Assembly (NCBI RefSeq): GCF_016406105.1
Contig: NZ_CP066308.1
Coordinates: 2,205,501 to 2,269,500, forward strand
DNA length: 64,000 bases
Source of the DNA: Brevibacillus composti
GTDB taxonomy: Bacteria; Bacillota; Bacilli; Brevibacillales; Brevibacillaceae
Reading direction: 5' to 3'
Made by a program: the position numbers and the translations under genes. Shown here piece by piece: positions 25,090 to 34,642 of this stretch. The notes under the pieces were generated by a model. The model saw nothing but the letters and a program-made list of their open reading frames with translations. It searched no databases and was not told where the DNA came from. The stretch's first letter is position 1, and each line of letters starts with the position of its first letter.

Positions 25090-25464
25090 ATGTCTACCTG
25101 GAACTTATCACGCACCAAACAGCATGTTTTTCTTTGCAATGGTGGAAGCTGCACGCGGGAAGGAGCGGAGGAGCTGACCAAAGCCATCCGCGCCGCGATC
25201 ACGGATGCTGGGTTGGACGATCAGGTGCACACGACCAAAACGATGTGCAACGGACGCTGTGAGGATTCCTGCGTGGTGATCGTCTATCCCGAAGGCATTT
25301 GGTACCGAAAAATGACTCCCCAGCTGGCACGTGAATTTGTGTTAAAGCAGCTGGTTGGCGGAGAGCCATTGCCAGGCCATGTGTCCCATCAACGGGGGGA
25401 GAATGGTTTTGAAAGGGCGGGCGAAGCGCCAGAAGGAATCTTTAAATCGGAAAAAAAGAAATAA
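25090..25464 (+). CDS. Thioredoxin-like [2Fe-2S] ferredoxin
   Basis: A 124-residue protein of the thioredoxin-like ferredoxin family. Four cysteines fit the cluster-binding pattern: two in FLCNGGSCTREG (residues about 15-20) and two or three in TMCNGRCEDSCVV near 55. It is a small cytoplasmic electron carrier; relatives are often found near cobalamin or sulfur metabolism genes, though none is adjacent here. The C-terminal 35 residues look disordered. The ATG at 25090 is chosen over an upstream in-frame start because GAGAGGAGGGGG sits 5-15 bases before it. Confidence 0.82.
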   Translation: MSTWNLSRTKQHVFLCNGGSCTREGAEELTKAIRAAITDAGLDDQVHTTKTMCNGRCEDSCVVIVYPEGIWYRKMTPQLAREFVLKQLVGGEPLPGHVSHQRGENGFERAGEAPEGIFKSEKKK

Positions 25465-25490
25465 CGCTTGATACAAGCGGAGAAGTTTGG

Positions 25491-25530
25491 CGCAGCCGGA
25501 TCCGAAACAAAGGGACCGGCTGCGTTTATT
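25491..25530 (+). terminator. Terminator after the ferredoxin gene
   Basis: CGCAGCCGG and CCGGCTGCG form a 9-bp stem with a 16-base loop followed by TTTATTTT. Confidence 0.7.
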
Positions 25531-25818
25531 TTATGTACAAAAGCAGGTGGCGGACAGGTCTATCTTTTCCAAAAAAAGGAGAGGGTAAATAGGGGAGGAG
25601 GCCGCTATGTTAACGCTTCCAAATATGTCTACGTCATATGGACGTTTTTTGAATAAAATGATATGATATTATCATAAAGGTTGTTATATAGGGGATATTC
25701 ACCTTTTGTGTGTACATACCATAAAGACAGATGTGCTCGGTGAATGTATCTCGCCACATGCTGCTTACAGCGCAAAACACAGGAATCTGCTGAAATCACC
25801 ATATCGGGAGGATGTACG
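25531..25818 (+). promoter_or_regulatory. Leader region of the kbl-tdh operon
   Basis: About 290 bases with no credible gene. The central part is AT-rich and holds the palindrome TGATATTATCA (25664-25674), possibly an operator. I could not assign a convincing -35/-10 pair. Confidence 0.3.
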
Positions 25819-27012
25819 ATGGGAAGCAAAAAACTGCAGAGCTTTTTGGAAGAAAACCTGGCCGATCTGAAGAGCAAAGGTCTGTATAACGTAATTGATC
25901 CTCTGCAAAGCGCAAATGGACCGATCATCACGATCTCCGGCAAACAATTGATCAATCTCTCCTCCAATAACTACCTGGGTCTTGCCACCGACCAGCGGCT
26001 GATTGACGCTGCGGTGCAAGCCGCCCAGAAATACGGCGTCGGCGCGGGCGCGGTCCGCACGATCAACGGGACGCTGGAGCTTCATATCCAGCTCGAGGAA
26101 AAGCTGGCCGCCTTCAAGCAGACAGAAGCGGCGATTGCCTACCAGTCCGGCTTCAACTGCAATATGGCAGCGATCTCTGCTGTGATGGACAAGGACGACG
26201 CCATTCTCTCCGACGAGCTGAACCACGCTTCGATCATCGACGGCTGCCGCCTGTCCCGCGCCCAGATCATTCGCTACAACCACTCCGACATTGACGATCT
26301 CCGCGCCAAAGCAAAAGAGGCCGTCGAGTCCGGCAAGTACAAAAAAGTAATGGTGATTACGGACGGCGTCTTCTCGATGGATGGCGACATCGCCAAATTG
26401 CCGGAAATCGTCGAGGTGGCCGAAGAATTCGACCTGATCACCTACGTCGATGATGCCCATGGTTCCGGCGTCCTCGGCAAAGGGGCAGGCACCGTGAAGC
26501 ATTTTGGCCTCTCGGATAAAATCGACTTCCAGATCGGCACCCTGTCCAAAGCGATCGGGGTAGTCGGCGGGTATGTGGCCGGCAGACAGAACCTGATTGA
26601 TTGGCTGAAGGTACGCAGCAGACCGTTCCTGTTCTCGACGTCGCTCACGCCAGCGGACGTTGCTGCAAGCATGACGGCCATCGATATTCTGCAAAGCAGC
26701 ACGGAGCTGCATGACCGTCTCTGGGAGAACGGCCATTACCTGAAAAAAGGCTTGAAGGAACTCGGCTTTGACATCGGAAACAGCGAGACGCCGATCACCC
26801 CTTGCGTCATCGGCGAGGAACAGAAGACGCAGGAGTTCAGCAAGCGCTTGTATGAAGCAGGCGTCTACGCCAAGTCCATCGTATTCCCGACCGTGCCAAG
26901 AGGGACCGGCCGCGTCCGCAATATGCCGACAGCCGCCCATACCAAAGACATGCTGGATGAAGCACTTCGCATCTATGAAAAAGTGGGCAAAGAAATGGGG
27001 ATTCTTTCATGA
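25819..27012 (+). CDS. kbl: Glycine C-acetyltransferase (2-amino-3-ketobutyrate CoA ligase)
   Basis: A 397-residue PLP enzyme of the alpha-oxoamine synthase family that splits 2-amino-3-ketobutyrate with CoA into glycine and acetyl-CoA, the second step of threonine catabolism. Motifs: [46 protein letters not shown], and the PLP lysine in [13 protein letters not shown] at residue 244. The ATG at 25819 follows GGGAGG. The stop overlaps the start of tdh by four bases, so both are translated from one message. Confidence 0.95.
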   Translation: MGSKKLQSFLEENLADLKSKGLYNVIDPLQSANGPIITISGKQLINLSSNNYLGLATDQRLIDAAVQAAQKYGVGAGAVRTINGTLELHIQLEEKLAAFKQTEAAIAYQSGFNCNMAAISAVMDKDDAILSDELNHASIIDGCRLSRAQIIRYNHSDIDDLRAKAKEAVESGKYKKVMVITDGVFSMDGDIAKLPEIVEVAEEFDLITYVDDAHGSGVLGKGAGTVKHFGLSDKIDFQIGTLSKAIGVVGGYVAGRQNLIDWLKVRSRPFLFSTSLTPADVAASMTAIDILQSSTELHDRLWENGHYLKKGLKELGFDIGNSETPITPCVIGEEQKTQEFSKRLYEAGVYAKSIVFPTVPRGTGRVRNMPTAAHTKDMLDEALRIYEKVGKEMGILS

Positions 27013-27971
27013 AAAAAATCATCATTACCGGTGCACTGGGTCAGATCGGTTCCGAATTGACGGCGAAGCTGCGCGACGTATACGGCGCGCATAATGTGAT
27101 CGCGACTGACATCAGAATGCCGAAAGACCATCCCACCGTACAGGCTGGACCCTTTGAACTCCTGGATGTAACCGATGCCAAAGCGATGTACGAGATCGCC
27201 AAAAAGCATCAGGTCGATACGTTCATGCATTTGGCGGCACTGCTCTCCGCGACGGCAGAAGCCAAACCGCTCCTGGCCTGGAACTTGAACATGGGCGGAC
27301 TCGTGAATGCGCTCGAAGTCTCCCGCGAGCTGGGATGCCAGTTCTTCACGCCAAGCTCTATCGGGGCATTTGGTCCCAGCACGCCAAAAGATCAGACACC
27401 GCAGGACACCATCCAGCGTCCGACGACGATGTACGGCGTGAACAAAGTAGCGGGTGAGCTTCTGTGCGATTACTACTACCATAAATTCGGCGTCGATACG
27501 CGGGGAGTCCGCTTCCCTGGGCTGATTTCCTACGTCACCCCACCCGGCGGGGGCACGACCGACTATGCCGTCGAAATCTATTACAAAGCGATCCTGGACG
27601 GGACGTACACTTCGTACATCGCCAAAGGAACATACATGGATATGATGTACATGCCGGATGCTCTGCAAGCGATCATCAAATTGATGGAGGCAGACCCGTC
27701 CCGCTTGAAGCATCGCAATGCCTTCAATGTGACGGCCATGAGCATCGAGCCGGAGGATGTGGCACGGGCCATTCAAAAGCATATTCCCTCGTTTACGCTG
27801 CAATATGATGTCGATCCAGTTCGCCAGGCGATCGCCGAAAGCTGGCCGAACTCCATCGACCCGACGGCCGCCAAAGAAGAATGGGGCTTTGAAGCAGAGT
27901 ATGACCTGGACAAAATGACGGCCGACATGCTTACGCAGCTCAAAGGGAAGCTGCTGCAAAAAATCAGCTGA
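27009..27971 (+). CDS. tdh: L-threonine 3-dehydrogenase, SDR/epimerase type
   Basis: A 320-residue NAD-dependent enzyme oxidising threonine to 2-amino-3-ketobutyrate, the substrate of the preceding kbl product. It is of the short-chain (GalE-like) type: Rossmann loop [14 protein letters not shown] at residues 4-17, [11 protein letters not shown], and the YxxxK motif in [13 protein letters not shown] near 140. It overlaps kbl by four bases. Its last codons lie within a 24-bp tandem duplication that also copies the stop codon; the reading frame is unaffected. Confidence 0.95.
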   Translation: MKKIIITGALGQIGSELTAKLRDVYGAHNVIATDIRMPKDHPTVQAGPFELLDVTDAKAMYEIAKKHQVDTFMHLAALLSATAEAKPLLAWNLNMGGLVNALEVSRELGCQFFTPSSIGAFGPSTPKDQTPQDTIQRPTTMYGVNKVAGELLCDYYYHKFGVDTRGVRFPGLISYVTPPGGGTTDYAVEIYYKAILDGTYTSYIAKGTYMDMMYMPDALQAIIKLMEADPSRLKHRNAFNVTAMSIEPEDVARAIQKHIPSFTLQYDVDPVRQAIAESWPNSIDPTAAKEEWGFEAEYDLDKMTADMLTQLKGKLLQKIS

Positions 27972-28001
27972 GAGAAGCTGCAAAAAATCAGCTGAGAGAA
28001 G
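27954..28001 (+). repeat. Tandem 24-bp duplication across the tdh stop codon
   Basis: Two identical adjacent 24-base units (27954-27977 and 27978-28001), each starting CTGCAAAAAATC and ending GAGAGAAG. The first contains the tdh stop codon. Confidence 0.9.
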
Positions 28002-28026
28002 CGGAACAGTCGCCGCGGATAAAAAA

Positions 28027-28060
28027 ACAAGCCTGCTTTGACCCAGGCTTGTTTTTTTTT
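28027..28060 (+). terminator. Terminator of the kbl-tdh operon
   Basis: ACAAGCCTG/CAGGCTTGT stem, 8-base loop, eight or more T. Confidence 0.88.
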
Positions 28061-28078
28061 AGGAACAATGGGATATAG

Positions 28079-28125
28079 CGCAACGCGGCTTCGCCCAGCA
28101 CCATGCCGCTGGCGAAGCCGCGTTT
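28079..28125. repeat. Long inverted repeat between convergent genes
   Basis: AACGCGGCTTCGCC and GGCGAAGCCGCGTT form a perfect 14-bp stem around a loop of about 15 bases. It is very GC-rich and followed by TTTTC only on the plus side. It may be a backup terminator or transcription block. Confidence 0.7.
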
Positions 28126-28135
28126 TCACAGATCG

Positions 28136-29740
28136 CTACGAGGATGTTCCCCTCATTTTCCACTTATGGAGAGTCCACGCATTGGAAATGACATTCCACA
28201 CATCCGGCAAGGGTTCTCCGACGTACCAAAAAGCAAATCCGGCGATCGGCTGATCCATGCTGGCGCGCAGCTTGGCTCCGATCGATCGGCTTTCTTCCAG
28301 CCAGAGCGAATGCGTGATCCCGTTTTTCGCATAGACCGCCTTGTATTGGGAAACGGCTGGATCCCATTTCAGTGTTGGCTTGGTTTGCGCAAGCAGCCGA
28401 TACGATTCCAGGATGAGCAGGTCTCTGGACAGCAGCGTGCCATTTTCCCGGTACCAGTCGCGCGTATAGAGCGGAAGCCCGGTTATGAATTTTTGCGGCG
28501 GTACGAGAGACAGCAAATGATCGGACGCCTTCACGAGCCAGGGAACGGAAGAGACGGAACCGGCCGCAGGACCGCCGCTCCAGTGCTCCTCATACCCCAT
28601 CAATACGATGTAGTCGGCGATTTTGCCCAACTGGACGTAATCGTAGGGAGCACTCCAATCGGACTGGGAATCCGGCGGAACATCGACCGATACTTTCAGG
28701 CCTTTTTTATGCAGCGCGGCCGTCAGCTCTTTGACAAAAAGCGTAAAGGAATAGCGGTCTTCCGGCTTGATATTCTCAAAATCGACGTTGACTCCATCCC
28801 ATTGGTATTTGACGCTGAACTCTTCCAGTTGAGCGATGACGGCGGCCCGTTTGGCGGGAGATGTGAGCATCTCGTGCGTCGCTTTGGCGTCAAAGCGGTT
28901 GCCAAACAGCGCCCATACCTTTCTGCCGTTCTGATGCGCCCAGCGGACGATGGCCGCATCGGTGTGGTCCGAGACAGAGCCATCCGCCTGCAGGTAATAC
29001 CAGCGCGGCGACAGCGTATTGACCGGCGAATCTTTGATCAAATCAATAAATTCCTGGGTGCTGGTCTGGTATTGCCAGCCGAGGATGATCGGCTGCTTGG
29101 CGGATGCGCCTTGTCCCGCCTTTGTCTTCAAGCGGCTGAGGATCACGGCTGTCTCTTCCCGGGACAGAGCGGCGTTTGGGCGAAAATACCCCTGATAACC
29201 GACCAGTATTTTTTGGCGGATGACCTCATGTACATACGGGCGCGCCCATCCGGCGACGTCACGGGCGTCATGCAGCGGCAGCGAGTGCGGCTGCGCAGGC
29301 TCGTCCTGCAAGGCCCTGATCAGCAGGGCGGCTGCCTCCTGACGCGAGATGGTGCGGTTTGGCGAAAATGTCGTGGCCGTTGTGCCGTTGGCGATGCCGA
29401 GCGAAACCGCGGCTTGTACAGGCCCGTATGCCCAAGAGCTTTTCGGCACATCGACATAGGCCGGATACTGACTCTTGACAGGCAAAAGTCCCCAGGTGCG
29501 GGTGAGCATGGCGACGAATTCCGCGCGGGTCACCGGCTGCTTGGGGTGATAATACCCGTCTGCATCGCCGAGGACGATCCCCGCCTGATAGAGCGATTGG
29601 ATCTCAGCCCGGGCGTAGCTGTCCGCGATGTCTTTCAGCGATGCGGTCTTCGCGTCGGACGAGGAGACGCCGACCGTCAGGCACAAGAGGGACGAGGCCC
29701 ACAAAAAGAAGGTAAGCATGATCGGGTGTTGTTTTTTCAT
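28136..29740 (-). CDS. Surface-anchored GH18 glycosidase with three SLH domains
   Basis: A 534-residue exported protein. A signal peptide (first 30 residues) is followed by three SLH repeats (about 32-78, 93-140, 155-200; for example YYHPKQPVTRAEFVAMLTR), which hold proteins to pyruvylated wall polymer. The C-terminal GH18 domain carries the catalytic DGVNVDFE motif near residue 315, plus DYIVLMGYEEHW and the late GFAFWYVGEPLPDVW. Similar proteins are spore or wall glucosaminidases related to YaaH/YdhD. A preceding inverted repeat closes the gene. Confidence 0.9.
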   Translation of the reverse strand: MKKQHPIMLTFFLWASSLLCLTVGVSSSDAKTASLKDIADSYARAEIQSLYQAGIVLGDADGYYHPKQPVTRAEFVAMLTRTWGLLPVKSQYPAYVDVPKSSWAYGPVQAAVSLGIANGTTATTFSPNRTISRQEAAALLIRALQDEPAQPHSLPLHDARDVAGWARPYVHEVIRQKILVGYQGYFRPNAALSREETAVILSRLKTKAGQGASAKQPIILGWQYQTSTQEFIDLIKDSPVNTLSPRWYYLQADGSVSDHTDAAIVRWAHQNGRKVWALFGNRFDAKATHEMLTSPAKRAAVIAQLEEFSVKYQWDGVNVDFENIKPEDRYSFTLFVKELTAALHKKGLKVSVDVPPDSQSDWSAPYDYVQLGKIADYIVLMGYEEHWSGGPAAGSVSSVPWLVKASDHLLSLVPPQKFITGLPLYTRDWYRENGTLLSRDLLILESYRLLAQTKPTLKWDPAVSQYKAVYAKNGITHSLWLEESRSIGAKLRASMDQPIAGFAFWYVGEPLPDVWNVISNAWTLHKWKMRGTSS

Positions 29741-29979
29741 GGTTCTTCACTTTCGTATGTATTTTCTGTCTGTGTTGCGGTTATGTCTCTTTTTAGTGTA
29801 AAGAATTGAAAAAGCTCTTTCATTCCTCATTTTCTGGAAATGACATGAAAATGGACCGCCAGCGCAGCCAGAAGCGCCCTCGGGACGGGCGGAGTGTCCG
29901 CGAATGGCCGCGGGTATGTTATCATGGGGGTACTGTGTGATAGAGAGATCCAATAGACAAACAGAGGATGGATGGGACC

Positions 29980-30963
29980 ATGGAGCAAGTATTGATTATC
30001 GGAGCGGGGCCTTGTGGCCTTGCCGCCGCCGTAGAATTGAAGAGACGGGGAATCGACCCGCTGGTCATTGAAAAGGGGACATTGGTTCATTCAATTTACC
30101 GCTATCCCACGTACATGATTTTTCACAGTACGCCGGAGCGTTTGGAGATTGGCGACATTCCGTTTTCGACCCCGAATGAAAAGCCGACGCGCGCTGAGGC
30201 CTTGAACTATTACCGTCTGGTAGCTGCCCGCCACCAGCTCAGGATCCACCTGTATGAAGAAGTTTTTCACGTGGAGAGAGAAGCGGAGGGATTTCTCGTC
30301 AGGACGCGGGACCGGTTTCAAGCGGAACAGACATACCGATGCAGGTATCTCGTCCTCGCGACGGGCTACTTCGACAATCCCAATCGCTTGCATGTCCCGG
30401 GAGAAAATCTCAAGAAGGTTTCCGCGTTTTTCACGGAGGCGCATCCCTATGCGGGCATGAAGGTAGCCGTGATTGGCGGCAATAATTCGGCGGTAGACGC
30501 CGCGATGGAGCTGGAGCGGGCGGGGGCAGAGGTGACGGTGCTCTGCCGCAAGCCGACGCTCTCCGATCGGGTGAAAGCCTGGACCCGGCCGGTTTTTGAG
30601 AGCTTGGCGGAAAAGGGCAGAATACAGGTGCTTTACGCGGCGGAAGTGCAGGAGATCCGCGAGCGGGAGCTGGTCGTCCGCGTCGGAGGAGAGGTGCGGA
30701 CCCTTGCCAATGATTTTGTCTTTTCCCTGATCGGCTTTCGGCCGGACCGGGCGATGCTCGCTGCACTGGGGGCACAGACCGATCCGCACAGCGGGGAACC
30801 GGTTCATGATCCGGACACCATGGAGACAAACGTGCCCGGACTCTACATCGCCGGCGTCATCGCTTCCGGGGAGCACGCCAATGCCATCTTTATCGAAAAT
30901 GGACGGGACCACGGCAAGCTGATTGCCGAGCATATCGCCCAGTCCATGGGATCGGCAGAGTAA
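29980..30963 (+). CDS. ypdA: Bacillithiol disulfide reductase YpdA
   Basis: A 327-residue FAD- and NADPH-dependent oxidoreductase of the YpdA/Bdr family, which reduces oxidised bacillithiol. The FAD-binding VLIIGAGPCGLAAAVELK lies at the N-terminus; the cysteine of GPCGL at about residue 12 is the one proposed to take part in catalysis. A second Rossmann motif KVAVIGGNNSAVDAAMEL is near 165, and GLYIAGVIASGEHAN closes the FAD site. The ATG at 29980 is preferred; one 12 bases upstream overlaps the ribosome site. It implies that the organism makes bacillithiol. Confidence 0.88.
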   Translation: MEQVLIIGAGPCGLAAAVELKRRGIDPLVIEKGTLVHSIYRYPTYMIFHSTPERLEIGDIPFSTPNEKPTRAEALNYYRLVAARHQLRIHLYEEVFHVEREAEGFLVRTRDRFQAEQTYRCRYLVLATGYFDNPNRLHVPGENLKKVSAFFTEAHPYAGMKVAVIGGNNSAVDAAMELERAGAEVTVLCRKPTLSDRVKAWTRPVFESLAEKGRIQVLYAAEVQEIRERELVVRVGGEVRTLANDFVFSLIGFRPDRAMLAALGAQTDPHSGEPVHDPDTMETNVPGLYIAGVIASGEHANAIFIENGRDHGKLIAEHIAQSMGSAE

Positions 30964-31035
30964 GCGGCGGCTCCGGGCTGCACGCTAAACGCTCACGGCT
31001 GCATTCGCTTACGGAAAGTGCCAAAGGATACGAAG

Positions 31036-31085
31036 CAAAAAAAGACAATGCCGCGCTCGACGGAGCGGGGAGCATTGTCTTTTTC
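31036..31085. terminator. Bidirectional terminator between ypdA and the HIT gene
   Basis: AAAGACAATGC and GCATTGTCTTT form the outer stem, CCGCTC-type pairs the inner part, with A/T runs on both sides. It serves both convergent genes. Confidence 0.88.
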
Positions 31086-31099
31086 TTTGGAGAGAACAG

Positions 31100-31438
31100 C
31101 TACATCTTCCACTCCAATTGGCGGCCGCCGATCAGGTGGTAATGGATGTGGAAAACGGCTTGTTGTCCGTGTACGCCCGTATTGGTGATCACGCGGAAGC
31201 CCGTCTCGTCTACGCCGACTTCTGCCGCTACCTTTTGCAGGGAGAGGTGGAGATGGCCGATCAATTCCTTGTCTTCGGGCTTGATGTCCAAGACAGAGGT
31301 GATGTGCTTTTTCGGGATGGTCAGGACGTGCACCGGTGCGATCGGGTTGATGTCGTGGAAGGCGACTACGTGCTCATCCTCGTATACCTTGTTTGCCGGC
31401 AGCTCGCCCTTTACGATTTTACAAAAAATGCAATCCAT
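31100..31438 (-). CDS. HIT family protein (HinT-like nucleoside phosphoramidase)
   Basis: A 112-residue histidine-triad protein. It starts CIFCKIVKGELPANKVYED and has the HIT motif HIHYHLIGGR near residue 98, with the catalytic histidine in the middle. HinT enzymes hydrolyse AMP-lysine and similar phosphoramidates. The two N-terminal cysteines may bind zinc with downstream histidines, as in some homologues. RBS AAGGAAGG. It is monocistronic. Confidence 0.93.
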   Translation of the reverse strand: MDCIFCKIVKGELPANKVYEDEHVVAFHDINPIAPVHVLTIPKKHITSVLDIKPEDKELIGHLHLSLQKVAAEVGVDETGFRVITNTGVHGQQAVFHIHYHLIGGRQLEWKM

Positions 31439-31699
31439 GTTCGTTTCCTTCCTTTCGTTTTGCTGAACCCAGAATACTTCGGCAGAGAAACATCTTTTTC
31501 CTTTTGCCCGCGTGGTTCTTCTTCGCCATTTGTGTGCGAAATGGAATTTCGCTGCTCCCTTTTTCCCGTTTTTCTGGTACTCTTTTAGAGAGCCATTGGA
31601 ATTAGTCTAGCTCTGCCGCCACTTTTTCAAACCGGGCGGCCGGTCGAAGCGGTCATCCGGGCTTTTTATGCTGTTTCCATACGGGAGGGCTGTATTTCA

Positions 31700-32278
31700 G
31701 TGATTGGGTCGGAGTTAGTGGTATCCACTTCGGAGTGGATACGATCGTGGGGAGTTCTCGCAATTGTCGCCAGCTTGCTGATCAATGTTCTGATCAGTGT
31801 GGCCGGTTTCCTGCCTTCCCTGTTCCTGTCGGCGGCCAATGCCGTCGTGTTTGGGCTGTGGGGAGGATTTCTCATCTCGCTCGCGGGCGAAATACTGGGA
31901 GCGACGGTGTCGTTTCTCCTGTACCGCTGGGGAATATCCCGTTCGGCGAAGCTGCAGAAGGTAAGCGATACGCGCTTGTTCAAAAGGCTCGCCGAGATGA
32001 GCAGATCACGCCGCTTGCTGACGTTGATTCTCTTGCGGATCAATCCCCTGATACCTTCGGGGGTCGTCAACGTGGGGGCATCCTTTGCCCGCATTCCGTT
32101 CGGCGATTTCTTTCTCGCGACGGTCATAGGCAAGACGCCGTCGCTGGTGCTGGAAACCTTTATTGGACATGACCTGGTCTTTCTGTCAGAAAACAAGTAC
32201 CGGTTGATCATTGCCGTCCTGCTGGCGGCGGGTGTGCTGGTGCTGTTCAAATGGACGGAGAAAAAAGAAGAGGTCTAG
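31700..32278 (+). CDS. VTT-domain (TVP38/TMEM64 family) membrane protein
   Basis: A 192-residue protein with about five hydrophobic segments. The VTT/DedA-like core is seen in AGFLPSLFLSAANAVVFGLW, GGFLISLAGEILGATVSF and LTLILLRINPLIPSGVVNVG, which match the re-entrant half-helices of the family. Members are thought to act as lipid scramblases or transporters. A GTG start with GGGAGG about 12 bases upstream is used. The function in this strain is unknown. Confidence 0.85.
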   Translation: MIGSELVVSTSEWIRSWGVLAIVASLLINVLISVAGFLPSLFLSAANAVVFGLWGGFLISLAGEILGATVSFLLYRWGISRSAKLQKVSDTRLFKRLAEMSRSRRLLTLILLRINPLIPSGVVNVGASFARIPFGDFFLATVIGKTPSLVLETFIGHDLVFLSENKYRLIIAVLLAAGVLVLFKWTEKKEEV

Positions 32279-32299
32279 TCAGCAGCAGTATTAAGTCCC

Positions 32300-32400
32300 C
32301 TTTCAGTTTTGCATGACGCTGGTGAAGGCTCCCTGCCTTTGCCGGCGTATTTGTTTTGCGCATCTTTCAAAAATGAAAGCATGCCGTTCAAAACTGAAAG
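32300..32400 (+). promoter_or_regulatory. Three upstream activator-binding repeats of the cox operon
   Basis: A perfect palindrome CTTTCAAAAATGAAAG (32364-32379), a close copy CGTTCAAAACTGAAAG (32385-32400) and, in reverse orientation, a third (32300-32315) share the TGAAAG/CTTTCA core. They lie 50-150 bases upstream of a sigma-54 promoter, where enhancer-binding proteins normally sit. Confidence 0.6.
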
Positions 32401-32452
32401 AAAATCGAGGGCTTGCGGCCTGAATCGTCTCATTATTCCGACGAATCTTGTC

Positions 32453-32467
32453 TGGCACAATACTTGC
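32453..32467 (+). promoter_or_regulatory. Sigma-54 (-24/-12) promoter
   Basis: TGGCAC, five bases, TTGC: an exact match to the RpoN consensus core, 83 bases before the coxG start. It needs an AAA+ activator. Confidence 0.82.
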
Positions 32468-32549
32468 GATGCGTCTGGGGAAAGACCTGCATGGCTTGCA
32501 CAGAGATTTTGCAGGGAATACGACACAGGATTGAAAGGGGAGAGCTTGC

Positions 32550-33017
32550 CTGAAAATCTCGTACACACATCAGTTTCGTTTGCCGCTCGACACTGTTTGG
32601 AGAGGAATGCAGGACGAGGGGGTGTTGAAAAAGGCCATTCCGGGCTGCCAATCCTTCTCACGTGTGGCTGATCAGCTGTACCACGCGGAAATGGGCCTGA
32701 GTGTCGGTCCGGTGAAAGGGGTCTTCACCTGTGAGGTCAGGCAGGAGGATCAAGAGGAGCCTGTCTTTTACCGCTTGCTGGTCAAAGGCAAAGGAGGGCC
32801 GGGAGAGATCGACGCGGTAGCCGACATGCGGCTCTCTCCAGAGGGAGACGGCGTGCGGCTCGACTGCGCGGCGGAAGTGCAGGTGTCGGGGATGCTTGCA
32901 TCGGTCGGACAGCGGGTCATGAATGGCGTAGCCAAGCTGGTGATGGGACAGTTTTTCAAAGCGGCGGAAAAAGAGATGGGGCTCTTGTTTTCTCACTCGC
33001 AATCAAAAGAAGGATGA
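32550..33017 (+). CDS. coxG: CoxG-like SRPBCC protein
   Basis: A 155-residue protein of the CoxG/SRPBCC family, which helps mature or anchor molybdenum hydroxylases at the membrane. The family signature is clear: KISYTHQFRLPLDTVW at the start, then VLKKAIPGCQSF, and the late amphipathic SVGQRVMNGVAKLVMGQFF. To start where the family starts, translation must use CTG at 32550, which lies 7 bases after AAAGGGGAGAG; the next in-frame start, TTG at 32580, would remove the first strand and has no ribosome site. It leads the cox operon behind a sigma-54 promoter. Confidence 0.8.
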   Translation: MKISYTHQFRLPLDTVWRGMQDEGVLKKAIPGCQSFSRVADQLYHAEMGLSVGPVKGVFTCEVRQEDQEEPVFYRLLVKGKGGPGEIDAVADMRLSPEGDGVRLDCAAEVQVSGMLASVGQRVMNGVAKLVMGQFFKAAEKEMGLLFSHSQSKEG

Positions 33018-33029
33018 GGGGGTGTCTCA

Positions 33030-33557
33030 ATGAACCGTACATGCAAAATCGCACTGACGGTAAATGAGGTGGCAAGAGAAGCTGAGGTGGAACCCCGCCT
33101 GCTTCTGGTCCACTTTCTGAGAGAGAAGCTCAATTTGACGGGGACGCACATCGGCTGCGACACCAGTCAATGCGGTGCCTGTACTGTCATGGTCAACGGC
33201 CGCGCGGTCAAGTCCTGCACGATGTTGGCCGTCCAGGCTGACGGCGCCGAGGTTCTGACAGTGGAAGGCTTGGGAAATATGGAGCGTCTGCATCCGATCC
33301 AGCAAGGCTTTTGGGAGAAGCACGGGCTGCAGTGCGGTTTCTGCACGCCGGGTGTGATGATGGCGATGGCCGGCCTGCTGCAGGAGAATGCCAGCCCCAC
33401 AGAAGCAGAGGTGCGTGAATCGCTGGAGGGTGTCATCTGCCGCTGTACGGGCTATCAGTTCATCGTCGATGCCGTGATGCATGCAGCCAGTGAAATGGCG
33501 AAATCGGCGGAGAGCGCCGAGGCTGCCCAGTCAGTATCAGTCGGGGAGGGTGAATAA
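33030..33557 (+). CDS. coxS: [2Fe-2S] subunit of a molybdenum hydroxylase (CoxS-like)
   Basis: A 175-residue iron-sulfur subunit of the xanthine oxidase/CO dehydrogenase family. The plant-type cluster site is GCDTSQCGACTVMVNGRAVKSC and the second, deeper cluster site is QCGFCTPGVMM plus CRCTGYQ, all eight cysteines being present. It passes electrons from the molybdenum centre to the FAD subunit, but no coxM-type FAD gene is present in the window. It should pair with the adjacent CoxL, which is truncated. The extra C-terminal tail is low complexity. Confidence 0.92.
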   Translation: MNRTCKIALTVNEVAREAEVEPRLLLVHFLREKLNLTGTHIGCDTSQCGACTVMVNGRAVKSCTMLAVQADGAEVLTVEGLGNMERLHPIQQGFWEKHGLQCGFCTPGVMMAMAGLLQENASPTEAEVRESLEGVICRCTGYQFIVDAVMHAASEMAKSAESAEAAQSVSVGEGE

Positions 33558-33559
33558 GC

Positions 33560-34642
33560 ATGTCCATCATCGGAACCCCTGTAAAACGAAAAGAGGACCC
33601 GCGCCTGCTCACCGGTAACGGGAAATTTACCGACGACATCAAGCTGCCCGGCATGCTGCACGCGGCTTTTCTGCGCAGTCCGTTTGCCCATGCCAAAATC
33701 AAGGGCATCGACGTGGAAAAGGCTAGGCAGCTCCCCGGCGTAGCCGCTGTGTATACGGCAGCGGATTTGCACGGAAAAGTGAAGCCTGTGCCGACGATGT
33801 GGTATGTGCCTGGCGCTGACCTCAAGGCCAAAGACAGGAGCCCGCTGGCCGGGGAAAAGGTATTGTATGCAGGCGAGGCGGTAGCGGTCGTCATCGCGGA
33901 GGATCGGTACATAGCCCGGGACGCGCTTGATTTGATCGAAGTGGATTACGAGGAGCTGCCAGCGGTGACGCATCAGGAAAAAGCGCTGGAAGACGGCGCG
34001 CCCCAGCTTCATGACGATGTGCCGCGAAACCTCGCCCTCCTGTGGAAAGCCGGGGACATCCCGGACGAAGTATTCGAACAGGCGGAAGTGGTCGTCCGGC
34101 AGCGGCTTTACAACCAGCGGGTCATTCCCAATCCGATGGAAACCAGAGCGGCTGTGGCGCAGTACAATCCGGGCGGCGGGGAAATGACGATCTGGTGCAC
34201 CTCGCAGAATCCGCACATCCACCGGATGATTTACGCGGATGTGCTGGGGATTCCGGAGAGCAAGCTGCGCATCGTCGCACCCGATGTAGGCGGGGGCTTC
34301 GGCGCCAAGATCGCGACCTACACCGAGGAGGCGGTCGTCGCTCACGCTGCACGAGATCTGCAGCGGCCTGTGAAGTGGGTGGAGGAGCGCAGGGAGCATT
34401 TTATGGCGACTACCCACGCCAGAGATGAAGTGATCGAGGTGGAGCTGGCAGGGACGCGGGACGGCATCTTCACTGCGATCCGGGTGAAGAACACGGCCAA
34501 TCTCGGCGCCTATCTGTCTACCTTCGGAGCGGGCTGTCCGACGATCGACTTTGGCCTCATGGTGCCGGGGGCCTACCAGATCCCGCATATTGGCCAGGCA
34601 ATGTCAGGGAGCTGCAAAACATGGTGGAGCGACTGGTCGTAA
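33560..34642 (+). pseudogene. coxL: Truncated molybdenum hydroxylase large subunit (CoxL-like)
   Basis: The first about 345 residues are a good N-terminal half of a xanthine dehydrogenase/CoxL large subunit: IGTPVKRKEDPRLLTG, LAGEKVLYAGEAVAVVIA, NPMETRAAVAQYNP, and GGGFGAKIATYTEE. Full-length members have about 770-800 residues with the molybdopterin contacts and catalytic glutamate in the second half. Here the family match stops at GAYQIPHI (about 34593) and the frame runs only 16 more codons. The following DNA, in another frame, encodes the end of a sigma-54 activator, so a deletion joined the two genes. Confidence 0.88.

Noticed and set aside
28103-29809. A 568-codon plus-strand frame opposite the SLH-GH18 gene
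   Set aside because: The minus-strand product has a signal peptide, three SLH domains and the GH18 active site; the plus-strand frame is its shadow.
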